Source: Maribacter polysaccharolyticus
GTDB taxonomy: Bacteria > Bacteroidota > Bacteroidia > Flavobacteriales > Flavobacteriaceae
NCBI RefSeq assembly: GCF_028882255.1
Contig: NZ_JARBUY010000001.1
Coordinates: 1,084,344-1,148,343 of the forward strand
Direction of reading: 5' to 3'
DNA length: 64,000 nt
Shown: in pieces, positions 18,601 through 25,887 of the stretch
Position numbering within the stretch: the first letter of the stretch is position 1
Layout: every line of letters begins with the position of its first letter
Notes under the pieces: model-generated
The model's input: the letters and a program-made list of their open reading frames with translations, nothing else
Databases searched by the model: none
What the model was told of the DNA's origin: nothing
Program-made: the position numbers and the translations under genes

Positions 18601-18655
18601 CCGGTTTTTCAAGCTGCAATACAACTTGTTCTTCAGTTTTTGTTAGTTCATTTAT
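18601..18655 (-). pseudogene. Relic of a second blaI gene (5' end only)
   Basis: Reading the minus strand gives NELTKTEEQVV then LQLEK, nearly the same as the first 20 residues of the intact BlaI (NELTKAEEQVM ... KLEK), with the start codon changed to ATA and a short internal deletion. It lies between the second operator and the NTF2-like gene. The promoter-operator plus blaI start was therefore duplicated, and only the 5' end remains. Confidence 0.75.
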
Positions 18656-18683
18656 TGACCGAATATATTATTTTTCTTCATTT

Positions 18684-18719
18684 GACTATAAATATAGTCA
18701 TATTACTATATTTATAGTC
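18684..18719. promoter_or_regulatory. Second BlaI operator pair
   Basis: GACTATAAATATAGTC, five bases, then ACTATATTTATAGTC. It has the same double-dyad design as at 16501-16536, placed about 170 bases before the NTF2-like/hydrolase unit and just before the blaI relic. It would place that unit under the intact BlaI. Confidence 0.75.
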
Positions 18720-18807
18720 GTACTCTTATCGGAAATATTATAAAAAAATTATAAAGGCAAGAAAAAAGCACTGTAGTTAATAGAGTATTTCTGCACTTTT
18801 CTACCTA

Positions 18808-19035
18808 AAGCCTTGGCCATAATCACCGTATTTGGCTTTCCACTTCACTACCCCTCCCCGCTTTGCAGGGAAGTAACGCTTCATTACCACACCAAAACCG
18901 TGAATCAGGTCCGCTTGTAATCGGAAAGTCAAAGCCTCGATTTTATTGACAGAAGTATCAGCAAAGTCTACTATTGTCTTTTCCGATACTTCTTGAAAAT
19001 CAAGTCTTCGCATTACACATTTTAAGGAGTTTATA
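18808..19035 (-). repeat. Dispersed repeat, copy B
   Basis: It matches copy C (22440-22718) along its length and copy A over its left part. The minus strand contains an 83-codon open frame (19052 to 18801) with a segment KIEALTFRLQADLIHGFG that is also readable in copy C (KIEALTFRLQADLIRGFG), so the repeat may descend from a protein-coding sequence. I do not recognise that protein and do not call a gene. Confidence 0.75.
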
Positions 19036-19141
19036 GATAAAGCAAACACCATTTAAAATTTATTTGTGTTTAAATAAAAATTATGACCATTACATAGCAA
19101 ATACCATAATTACCATATAACAAAAATTCCTTAAGCCTTTC

Positions 19142-19650
19142 ATGGACGAAAAGACATTTGATAACCATTACGAAAAACACCATGTGGCCGATACAAACAA
19201 TCTGCCGGGTTTAATAAAGTATTCTCCAATAGAAGAGAGCCGTATTGAAATCATTATTTAGAAAGGGCTTAAGGAAAATAATAATGCGCTGTTCAACAAT
19301 ACTGCCCAACTTTCTAAACACAGTTTCTTTTTGCATTGTCTTCGCCTGATGTCGGAAAGACTCCTGATGGGGAAATCGGAAGATTGATAACTCATGATTT
19401 CACCTGTTTTGATCAATTCAAAGAACAGTTTCTATTTCGGTCGCTAAGTTGTTTAGCTATGCATGGGTTTGGTTGTCACAGGATGAAATAAATATCTTGA
19501 AATTATTTCAATGAAAGGTGCGCATACCCCACAAACAGAAATTAAAAAACAATTCTCACTCCAGATGTTTGGGAACACTACAATACTATTGATTATCTAT
19601 AAGCCCGGCCATAAATCGTAGAAGGTTTCAGCGAAATCATACTGGGATTT
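19142..19650 (+). pseudogene. Fe/Mn superoxide dismutase, broken
   Basis: The start MDEKTFDNHYEKHH matches the first iron-ligand region of Fe/Mn superoxide dismutases (HYxKHH). It is followed, with several stops and frameshifts, by LSKHSFFLHCL, a PDGEIG-like stretch, F-DQFKEQF, and near 19570-19620 the second ligand region in altered form (VWEHYNTIDYLYKPGH, family form DxWEHAYY). The first 20 or so residues of a normal enzyme are missing. No intact copy is in the window. Confidence 0.75.
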
Positions 19651-19870
19651 TTCAAACTAAAATTTGTAATTAAAATGAGTGACATCTGAATGAACCATTT
19701 AGTAAGTTATTGGCAAACGTTAACGGTCTCCTTCAATGAACTCAACCAAATCTTAAAACCATTATTATCTCCATTTACACAACATTTAATTCCCTATTCA
19801 CATCTTTTATTGCGGTGAAAAATGATATTCATTTACCTTTCTGATGATTTAATACCAAAGATTATTACAA

Positions 19871-20563
19871 ATGAAATTAAGAAGTATAATTGTAGACGAT
19901 TCACATATGCAGCGGATGGCGATGAACAGATTAGTTAATAATCATCCGAACTTAGAACTAGTAGAGGAGTACAACAATGCAATTGAAGCAAAAAACGGTA
20001 TCAAAAACAATGAGATCGATCTTATTTTCTTGGATGTCGAAATGCCGATTTTAAATGGTTTCGATCTTATGGAGTCATTGGTCAATCGACCACAGGTAAT
20101 TTTGATTACCGGTAAACCAGAATATGCCTTTAAGGCCTTTGATTATGACGTAACGGATTATCTTCACAAACCCATCACCTTGACCCGTTTTAACGCTTCG
20201 ATCAAGAGAGCAGTAGCCAAATATGAGCGGATTCACAAGGTGGACGAAAATGAGGAGCATATCTTTGTGAAAAGCAACCTGAAAAAACGCAAAGTTATAC
20301 TTAACGACATTAAATGGATCGAAGCACTTGGCGACTATATTAAATTGGTGACAGTTGAAGCCAATATCATCATTCTATCAACCATGAAATCCTTTGAACA
20401 AAAGTTGCCGGAGGATAAATTCCTAAGAATCCATAAGTCCTATATTGTAAATCTGGAAAAGATCGAAAAGTTCAACAGTAAGAATGTTGAAGTTGCTGGA
20501 AGACTGATACCATTGAGTCGAAACAAAAAAACGGAATTGATGGAGGCATTGAATAGCGTTTAG
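19871..20563 (+). CDS. LytTR-family response regulator, orphan
   Basis: A 230-residue two-domain protein. The receiver domain (residues 1-118) has the acidic pair in IIVDDS, the phospho-acceptor aspartate in IFLDVEMP (about residue 55) and the lysine in LHKPI. The LytTR DNA-binding domain covers residues 130-228 (EALGDYIKLV, FLRIHKSYIVNL). No LytS-type kinase gene lies next to it; the nearest kinase in the window is at 39845-40876, paired with its own regulator. It is the only intact gene in the 18.8-22.9 kb decayed region, which suggests selection to keep it. Confidence 0.92.
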   Translation: MKLRSIIVDDSHMQRMAMNRLVNNHPNLELVEEYNNAIEAKNGIKNNEIDLIFLDVEMPILNGFDLMESLVNRPQVILITGKPEYAFKAFDYDVTDYLHKPITLTRFNASIKRAVAKYERIHKVDENEEHIFVKSNLKKRKVILNDIKWIEALGDYIKLVTVEANIIILSTMKSFEQKLPEDKFLRIHKSYIVNLEKIEKFNSKNVEVAGRLIPLSRNKKTELMEALNSV

Positions 20564-20885
20564 GGTTTCTCGAGAGTTTAAAATGTAGTGACCTTGCCAA
20601 TACAATTTTTCGTTTTAACCAAGGAATGATTTGATGGGGTCTTCTGTGGGATATTCTTTAAGTGCTGATTTATGAAATAAAAAACAGACGGGAATCCCCC
20701 TAAAAAACGTTGGCTTTATTCCAATAATAGGATTGAGATTCGGGATGAGCATGAATAGACATTATAAGCAAAGGTTTAATCAACATTGTAGCCTTACCCT
20801 TATGGGGAAACTCTAAATACAACGATTTTTCGTTACTATTCTTCGTTTTAGGGAAGAATCAACAACGTATGCCGTTTCATGTAGG

Positions 20886-21036
20886 CCACTTCCATACCGC
20901 CTTATTTCTTGAGCCAATAGTAATTAGCTAACTCGTCGATTCCCTATTCCCATGCAATTTCAGGCAATCAATATCCCAGTTCAATTTCTTTTAGGATTTT
21001 AATGTTCTGGCCTTCGCTAAACGTACTTTTCTTCAT
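20886..21036 (-). pseudogene. IS3-family transposase OrfA relic
   Basis: The minus strand reads MKKSTFSEGQNIKILKEIE, then stops interrupt a frame that continues LPEIAWE, GIDELANYYWLKK and GGMEV. This is the usual N-terminal helix-turn-helix of IS3/IS911 OrfA (KKSRFTxxQIxxxLKE ... TFYxWKxKYGGM). At least three in-frame stops are present, and OrfB and the terminal repeats were not found. Confidence 0.7.
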
Positions 21037-21286
21037 TTGAGAGTTAAAATCTAAAATAAATTCGAATTTTATACTGTCCGATTTATCGGGAGAAAGTCAC
21101 AGGATATCCAAGAAAATTACTTTTGGTCCTATTAGATCAAACTACATCTCCTTGATTATTGTAAGGCTTTACGGATGGTTCTTAATCCAAATGTTGTTTG
21201 GTCCTAATTCCACACCTTATGACGAAAAAAACGTTCGATATTTCAACAACCAAACGACCTTTGTATCAAAACAAAACCCCTGATGC

Positions 21287-21463
21287 ATGAAAACAATTTT
21301 ACTTGTTAAGGTAATCTATTGAGGGACATTCAAGAACATTCAAAATTATGTCGCAATACACTATCTCAAAGCTTTTACATGGTTCACCTTGGCCATGTTC
21401 GCAATGGTGCTATAAGTCTTTTTATACAGACTATCTATGGACTTCCAATTTTCTAATCTCTAA
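21287..21463 (+). pseudogene. Small membrane protein relic (DUF6747-like)
   Basis: One frame of 58 codons begins MKTILLVKVIY, has a TGA at 21320, continues through one hydrophobic helix (YLKAFTWFTLAMFAMVL) and meets a TAA at 21413 before VFLYRLSMDFQF. The pattern resembles the roughly 50-residue single-helix DUF6747-type proteins common in Flavobacteriaceae. I give that family name from memory of its general pattern, with moderate confidence. Confidence 0.5.
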
Positions 21464-21465
21464 AC

Positions 21466-21567
21466 ATGCATAGAAAAGGACGAGATGGGAAAGTGTTGAT
21501 TATTTCCGGTGCCTTATTTGTTGGCGCTATACTCCTATTGGTCATTATCATGACCTTTGGAATATAA
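21466..21567 (+). CDS. Possible 33-residue single-helix membrane peptide
   Basis: A short open frame starting three bases after the membrane-protein relic: a basic N-terminus (MHRKGRDGK) then one hydrophobic helix (VLIISGALFVGAILLLVIIM). The positive-inside layout is what a real membrane peptide would have. However, it lies in decayed DNA and no family is recognised, so it may be chance. Confidence 0.3.
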   Translation: MHRKGRDGKVLIISGALFVGAILLLVIIMTFGI

Positions 21568-21904
21568 AGGAATTTCTATAATTATCAGTCAGTGCTACGC
21601 TTTTTGATATAAACGCCATAATAGATTCTATCGTCTCCAATGGTTTCATATTATCCCTTTAACTAAAGATTGAATCTTACTAAAGTTTTTTATTTGTCAA
21701 CCCAGATTTATGTAATAAATTTGATTACTGATCCAGTATGAATATTTTGAAACTATTTTAAATATAGAATAATACTGATTTGATTTCAAACCCTAGATGA
21801 ACTTTACTAGTTTCAACAAAAGGTATGGCCTGATTCACTTAATGGAGTAGTAATTCCTTTATTATAACAATAATTTTATGGTAGCTTTTTTAGTTAATGG
21901 TTAG

Positions 21905-22074
21905 TGTTTAAATGCTCCATAATTTAAGGGCTCCATAACTTGGGGCCCTTTTTTTAATATTTCCAATTCTACTTGTTCCATACGTATCAATCCAGGGACA
22001 ATGATTTTCGCCGGAAAAATCACACCTGGATTAAAAATGTATTTAGCCCCTATTTTGGAACCATCCCCGATCAG
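21905..22074 (-). pseudogene. Possible hexapeptide-repeat acyltransferase relic
   Basis: One minus-strand frame reads LIGDGSKIGAKYIFNPGVIF, then PAKIIVPGLIRMEQVELE. The I-G-x-G-S-x-I-G-A spacing is like the left-handed beta-helix of acyl- and nucleotidyl-transferases. The frame is open for only about 57 codons and is disrupted upstream. Confidence 0.3.
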
Positions 22075-22439
22075 AGATGTTCTCCCCTATTAAATGGATA
22101 GTTAAGACTTTAGGATTAAGGGCAAAAAAATGTTTGGCTTTAAATAAGCATAAACCATTGTTTCATGTTGAACGCCTATTTTTTTTCCAATTTAAAACGA
22201 TTGAAAAAATGATTTGTTACGACGATTAAATCAACCCTCCAAAATGACCTTTTTAATGAACTATCATTCTTGATCATTCCCTTCTTATAAGAACTTCCTA
22301 TACTTGATATCCTTTTTTAGTTTCGTCAATTGACGTCTTTTGAAACCGAAAAAAAATCTCCTTAAAATATCAACACACATTTTAATCGTATAGTTCGCTT
22401 TAAATCCTACTTGAAGAGGAAAATCTATTTTCTTGAACC

Positions 22440-22718
22440 ATTCAGCACGTTCCCTTTCATTATATTCCAGGCAAAGAGCTTCACTAAAAAAGTCTTGGAC
22501 CCAATCCCCGTTTTTAGCCTTCCTCTTCGCTACCCCTCCCCGCTCTGCCGGGCAGGAACACTGCGCTCCCTAGCCAAAACCGCGAATCAAGTCCGCTTGT
22601 AACCGGAAAGTCAAAGCCTCGATTTTCTTGACAGAACGATCGGCAAATCCGACTTCGGTCTTTGCTCGATACTTCTTGAAAATCAAGACTTCGCCTTACA
22701 CATTTTAAGGGGTTTATA
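22440..22718 (-). repeat. Dispersed repeat, copy C (longest)
   Basis: It contains both the part shared with copy A (11116-11285) and the part shared with copy B (18808-19035), so it is the most complete copy. It stands about 370 bp before the ssb gene that opens the mobilization module. All three copies have the same orientation. Minus-strand coding-like segments shared with copy B suggest a lost gene. Confidence 0.8.
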
Positions 22719-23084
22719 ATGGATGAAGCCTTTTCTGTTTTTCGGGACAGCGAAAATCAGGCAGGGTATAACCAATTCTAGTTTAAACCAAGCTTCCTAT
22801 TTCGCTTAACTCCCGGTACACTCAAATCGATACTGGGTTTAAAAGAATTGCTAATGCCCTTGTGGAACTTGTCAAGACTGTACAGGTTTTAGTAAAAAAT
22901 AAGGTTTCTACTTCCTTGAAAATCCAAGGATTTTACGACGTCGCAGACACTCGTGATTTATTCCCTAAAAGTCTTGACAAAACCCACTTCATCCATTGTG
23001 CGGAGCACAAAAGAAAAGAACAAACACCCCTTAAAATTCAGTCTGGATTGAAAAGGGAATTATTAATCTTTAAATTTTTTATTT
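22719..23084. other. Leader region before ssb, no gene recognised
   Basis: About 365 bp. A small inverted repeat (AAAATCC AA GGATTTT) lies at about 22918-22935. A 78-codon open frame crosses into ssb but has no family features and low-complexity composition. It probably holds the promoter of the mobilization module. Confidence 0.4.
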
Positions 23085-23420
23085 ATGAGTACTATTAGAA
23101 ACCACGTACAGTTAATTGGTAATGTTGGACAAGAGCCAACTGTTACGAACCTTGAAAGCGGTAAGAAAGTAGCCCGATTCCCATTGGCCACCAATGAAAG
23201 CTACAAAGACAATAAAGGTGAAAAGCAAACGGACACCAATTGGCACACCGTTGTTGCTTGGGGCAAGACTGCCGAAATCATCGAAAAGTATGCCGATAAA
23301 GGCAAGGAAATCGGTGTGGTCGGAAAATTAAAGTCCCGCACCTTCACCGCAAATGACGGTAACCAACGCTATGTTACCGAAGTGGTAGCCGATGAAATCC
23401 TGTTAATGGGCACTAAGTAA
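23085..23420 (+). CDS. ssb: Single-stranded DNA-binding protein, element-encoded short form
   Basis: A 111-residue OB-fold protein. NHVQLIGNVGQEPTV, the WHTVVAWGKTAE segment and GVVGKLKSRTF are standard SSB motifs. It covers the single-stranded DNA made during transfer or replication. It lacks the usual Gly-rich linker and the acidic tip (DDDIPF-type) by which SSB recruits partners, ending instead at ILLMGTK just after the OB fold. Such short SSBs are usual next to mobilization genes of Bacteroidota elements. It is followed by a strong terminator. Confidence 0.95.
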   Translation: MSTIRNHVQLIGNVGQEPTVTNLESGKKVARFPLATNESYKDNKGEKQTDTNWHTVVAWGKTAEIIEKYADKGKEIGVVGKLKSRTFTANDGNQRYVTEVVADEILLMGTK

Positions 23421-23426
23421 AAAGAT

Positions 23427-23464
23427 AAAGAGGGTGTTCCCTTGGCAAGTAACACCCTCTTTTC
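23427..23464 (+). terminator. Intrinsic terminator after ssb
   Basis: A perfect 12-bp stem (AAAGAGGGTGTT / AACACCCTCTTT) with a 12-base loop, beginning seven bases after the ssb stop. Confidence 0.85.
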
Positions 23465-23490
23465 ATCATTAAACCCAAAAAGACGTAATA

Positions 23491-23871
23491 ATGAAAGCAC
23501 AAGTTAATGAAATACTAGAGGGATTGCAACATTTTCACGGTTCTGAAATGTACTATGAAATCCCATTGATACGAACCCGATTTACAAACGGACTGCAATA
23601 TTTGGCCCAGGTAGCGGAATGCTTTTGGTTGATTACCGATACTTCGGTAATCGCCAAAAGTTTATTGGATAGAAGCTATTTTATCACCATTGATTTTAAA
23701 AGGCTATCGAAAGAAGAACAGGATTCTACAGGCTACGAGGCCGAAATAATCTACAGCGATGGAAACGGTACTATATTGGAAACGCATCGATACCACGTTA
23801 CCGATTTTCCTCTGGATGAACTGCGCTTGTATTTTGTGGATGATACGCTGATGCTACCAAGTGAATATTAA
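23491..23871 (+). CDS. DUF6876-like protein of mobile elements
   Basis: A 126-residue soluble protein with a conserved-looking N-terminus (QHFHGSEMYYEIPLIRTRFTNG, residues 14-35), the middle YLAQVAECFWLITD and the end TDFPLDELRLYFVDDTLMLPSEY. The C-terminal FPLDE/LPSEY pattern fits the DUF6876 family, which I recall as common beside ssb in Bacteroidota mobile elements. The function is unknown. It is possibly expressed separately from ssb, since a terminator lies between them. Confidence 0.75.
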   Translation: MKAQVNEILEGLQHFHGSEMYYEIPLIRTRFTNGLQYLAQVAECFWLITDTSVIAKSLLDRSYFITIDFKRLSKEEQDSTGYEAEIIYSDGNGTILETHRYHVTDFPLDELRLYFVDDTLMLPSEY

Positions 23872-24311
23872 AGTGGAAGACTTATGAAATCCATACAACC
23901 ATAAGTAGGTTTCCCATATCCAAATAACAAAACACACCAAACGGGCCCTTTTATTATGAAGGGCTTTTTTGATGCCCAATCCCCTAATTTCCATATCTTT
24001 ATAGCTTTAGAAAAGCATTGATTTTCTAGTGGTCATCACCTTGATTTTAATTTGACTTTCCTTGATGGCCATATTCGTAAAATATGATAGAGGCAACCCA
24101 CGATAGTGAGGTTGTTCGGAAATTTTTGGTCCCCTTGGGACGAAAAATGGAGAAGCAAGAGGGTAACACGCTGCGCGATGTTACGACGGTTTATCTATAT
24201 ACAATATACTGATTTACAGCGTATTAAATGTGTTTATGAAATCGATGGCCTGGGGCTTTTACAGCAAATGACGTCAGAACACCCTTAAACAGGTACTTTT
24301 TTACAGTAAAA
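23872..24311. other. Gap before the mobilization operon; candidate oriT region
   Basis: 440 bp without a convincing gene. A G+C-rich stem (GGGCCCTTTTA then AAGGGCTTTTTT, about 23942-23970) looks like a terminator for the DUF6876-like gene. The rest (24060-24300) has short repeats such as TTTACAGC twice and an A+T-rich patch TATATACAATATA. In BtgA/BtgB-type systems the transfer origin lies just upstream of the mob genes, so oriT is expected here, but I cannot identify a nic site. Confidence 0.4.
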
Positions 24312-24851
24312 ATGAAGGATCCGTATCAAAAATATCGTTTTTCGGCCATTAATATCAAAAAGGATGTTGCCATACGCTTTCGGAACTTTTCCCGATTGGT
24401 GTCGGATTCGCATACCCATACCTTGGAGAGGGTCATGAACTTCTTTGAATGGAACGACCTTTCACCCAACGATGATCTGGGCATCAATAACAACAGGACC
24501 AACAAGCGGATCAATGCCGTTATCGCCATACTTAAAAATATTGAAAAGCATCAGACCCTACCCACCAAGGCGATGCTGGATACCCTCTTCCAAGAGATTT
24601 CAAACATGGAAAATACCGAGGAAAAGGAGGAAGATTTTGATTTTGGGTCGCCCGAACCGCTTTCCCGGGACAACGAACTGGACCACTACCGAAACCGCTA
24701 TGAAGAAATGCAACAACTCCTTGGAAATCACAAAAACAGGATGCTGGATCTTTTGAAGCGTATGACCTATGTCAAAGGAACTTTTGGGAAAGGGCATTAT
24801 AAACTGGATATGGACCAACCCGAATTTGAAAAATTAAAAAAAGAACTATAA
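24312..24851 (+). CDS. BfmA/BtgA-family mobilization accessory protein
   Basis: A 179-residue protein. The N-terminus (YQKYRFSAINIKKDVAIRFR, residues 5-24) resembles the ribbon-helix-helix-like start of BfmA/BtgA mobilization proteins. The C-terminal half is charged and probably coiled-coil. Such proteins bind oriT and help the relaxase nick. Its stop is one base before the relaxase ATG region (24853), so the two are co-translated. Confidence 0.8.
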   Translation: MKDPYQKYRFSAINIKKDVAIRFRNFSRLVSDSHTHTLERVMNFFEWNDLSPNDDLGINNNRTNKRINAVIAILKNIEKHQTLPTKAMLDTLFQEISNMENTEEKEEDFDFGSPEPLSRDNELDHYRNRYEEMQQLLGNHKNRMLDLLKRMTYVKGTFGKGHYKLDMDQPEFEKLKKEL

Positions 24852-24852
24852 T

Positions 24853-25887
24853 ATGTACATTACCATTACCGCACAGCAAGTTGAGGGCAATTATTCCCAA
24901 AGTGCCACCGCTTTCGTGGACTATCTCGAAAAGGAAAACGAGGGGAAACCCATAGCCGAACTGGAATATTTCTTTAACCAGTATGGGGATGAAATCCCTG
25001 CCGAAGAGGTGGTCATCGAAATTGACGGGAACACGGCCAAGCTGAAAAGGACAGAGCCCAAATTCTATTCCATCACCCTGAATCCAAGTAGGCGCGAACT
25101 TAAGGCTATAGGGAATTCCCCCGAGGCCCTCAAACGCTATACCCGGGAAGCGATGAAGGACTATGTCAATGCCTTCAATAGGGACATTGACGGTAGGCCA
25201 GTAACCGTGGACGATATTAAATACTATGCCAAGGTGGAACGCCAACGCACCTTTAAGGGAAGTGATGCACAGATTATCGAAAACCAACCCTATGCCACCA
25301 AAATCCTGAACTTGAAGCAAGAGATCCGTCGTATCGAAAACGGGGAACATAGAGGGGATATCAAAAAACTGCAAAGGGAGATGGTGCGCCTGGAAAGGAA
25401 AGCCCCCCACCAATTGAACGGCAAGCGCATTGTCAGGGGAACGCCCAAACCGGGACCGCAGTGCCATATCCATATCATTGTCAGCCGTAAGGACGTCTCC
25501 AACCGGTACAGCCTCTCCCCTGGGAGCAAGTACAAGGCCTCCGTTGTTGAGATGAACGGTAAGACCGTAAAACGCGGCTTTGACAGGGATACCTTTATTA
25601 CAAATGCGGAGAAGACTTTTGACCGGTTATTTCGTTTTAACCGAAACTTCGTAGAGACCTATACCGCTAGGAAGACCTTTCTAAAGAATCCGAAGCTTTA
25701 TTTTTCCATAATCACAAAACTACCGACCAATGAAAAGGCCCTGGCGTTTAAACTCCTGCAAAAAGCTGGGGTCAGTACCTCCTTGTTACACCTTCCGACC
25801 AATAAGCTCCAAGTGACCGTCAAAGCGATCAATCTATTGAAAAAAGGAATCGGCAAGGCCATCGAATCAGGCTCCATTGGGTTATGA
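24853..25887 (+). CDS. DUF5712/BtgB-like relaxase (mobilization protein B)
   Basis: A 344-residue protein. YITITAQQVEGNYSQSATAF near the N-terminus and a tyrosine-rich region come first; SITLNPSRRELKAI resembles motif II of HUH relaxases. The histidine motif QCHIHIIVSRKD (about residue 197) is the metal-binding H-x-H signature of relaxases. The family includes BtgB of the clindamycin-resistance transfer factors. It nicks oriT and carries the strand into the recipient. The next gene's ATG overlaps its last codons (4 bases). Confidence 0.85.
   Translation: MYITITAQQVEGNYSQSATAFVDYLEKENEGKPIAELEYFFNQYGDEIPAEEVVIEIDGNTAKLKRTEPKFYSITLNPSRRELKAIGNSPEALKRYTREAMKDYVNAFNRDIDGRPVTVDDIKYYAKVERQRTFKGSDAQIIENQPYATKILNLKQEIRRIENGEHRGDIKKLQREMVRLERKAPHQLNGKRIVRGTPKPGPQCHIHIIVSRKDVSNRYSLSPGSKYKASVVEMNGKTVKRGFDRDTFITNAEKTFDRLFRFNRNFVETYTARKTFLKNPKLYFSIITKLPTNEKALAFKLLQKAGVSTSLLHLPTNKLQVTVKAINLLKKGIGKAIESGSIGL

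Larger units (their letters stand above)
20564..22439. other. Gene-poor decayed region
   Basis: About 1.9 kb without an intact gene. It holds the relics given separately: IS3 orfA at 20886, a small membrane protein at 21287, a small open frame at 21466 and a hexapeptide-repeat relic at 21905. The rest is A+T-rich, with many stops in all frames and nothing I can identify. Confidence 0.7.

Noticed and set aside
22862-23098. 78-codon frame before ssb
   Set aside because: No family features, overlaps the ssb start, and the region looks like a leader.
24106-24288. 60-codon frame before the mobilization genes
   Set aside because: No conserved pattern; the region is more likely the transfer origin and promoter.
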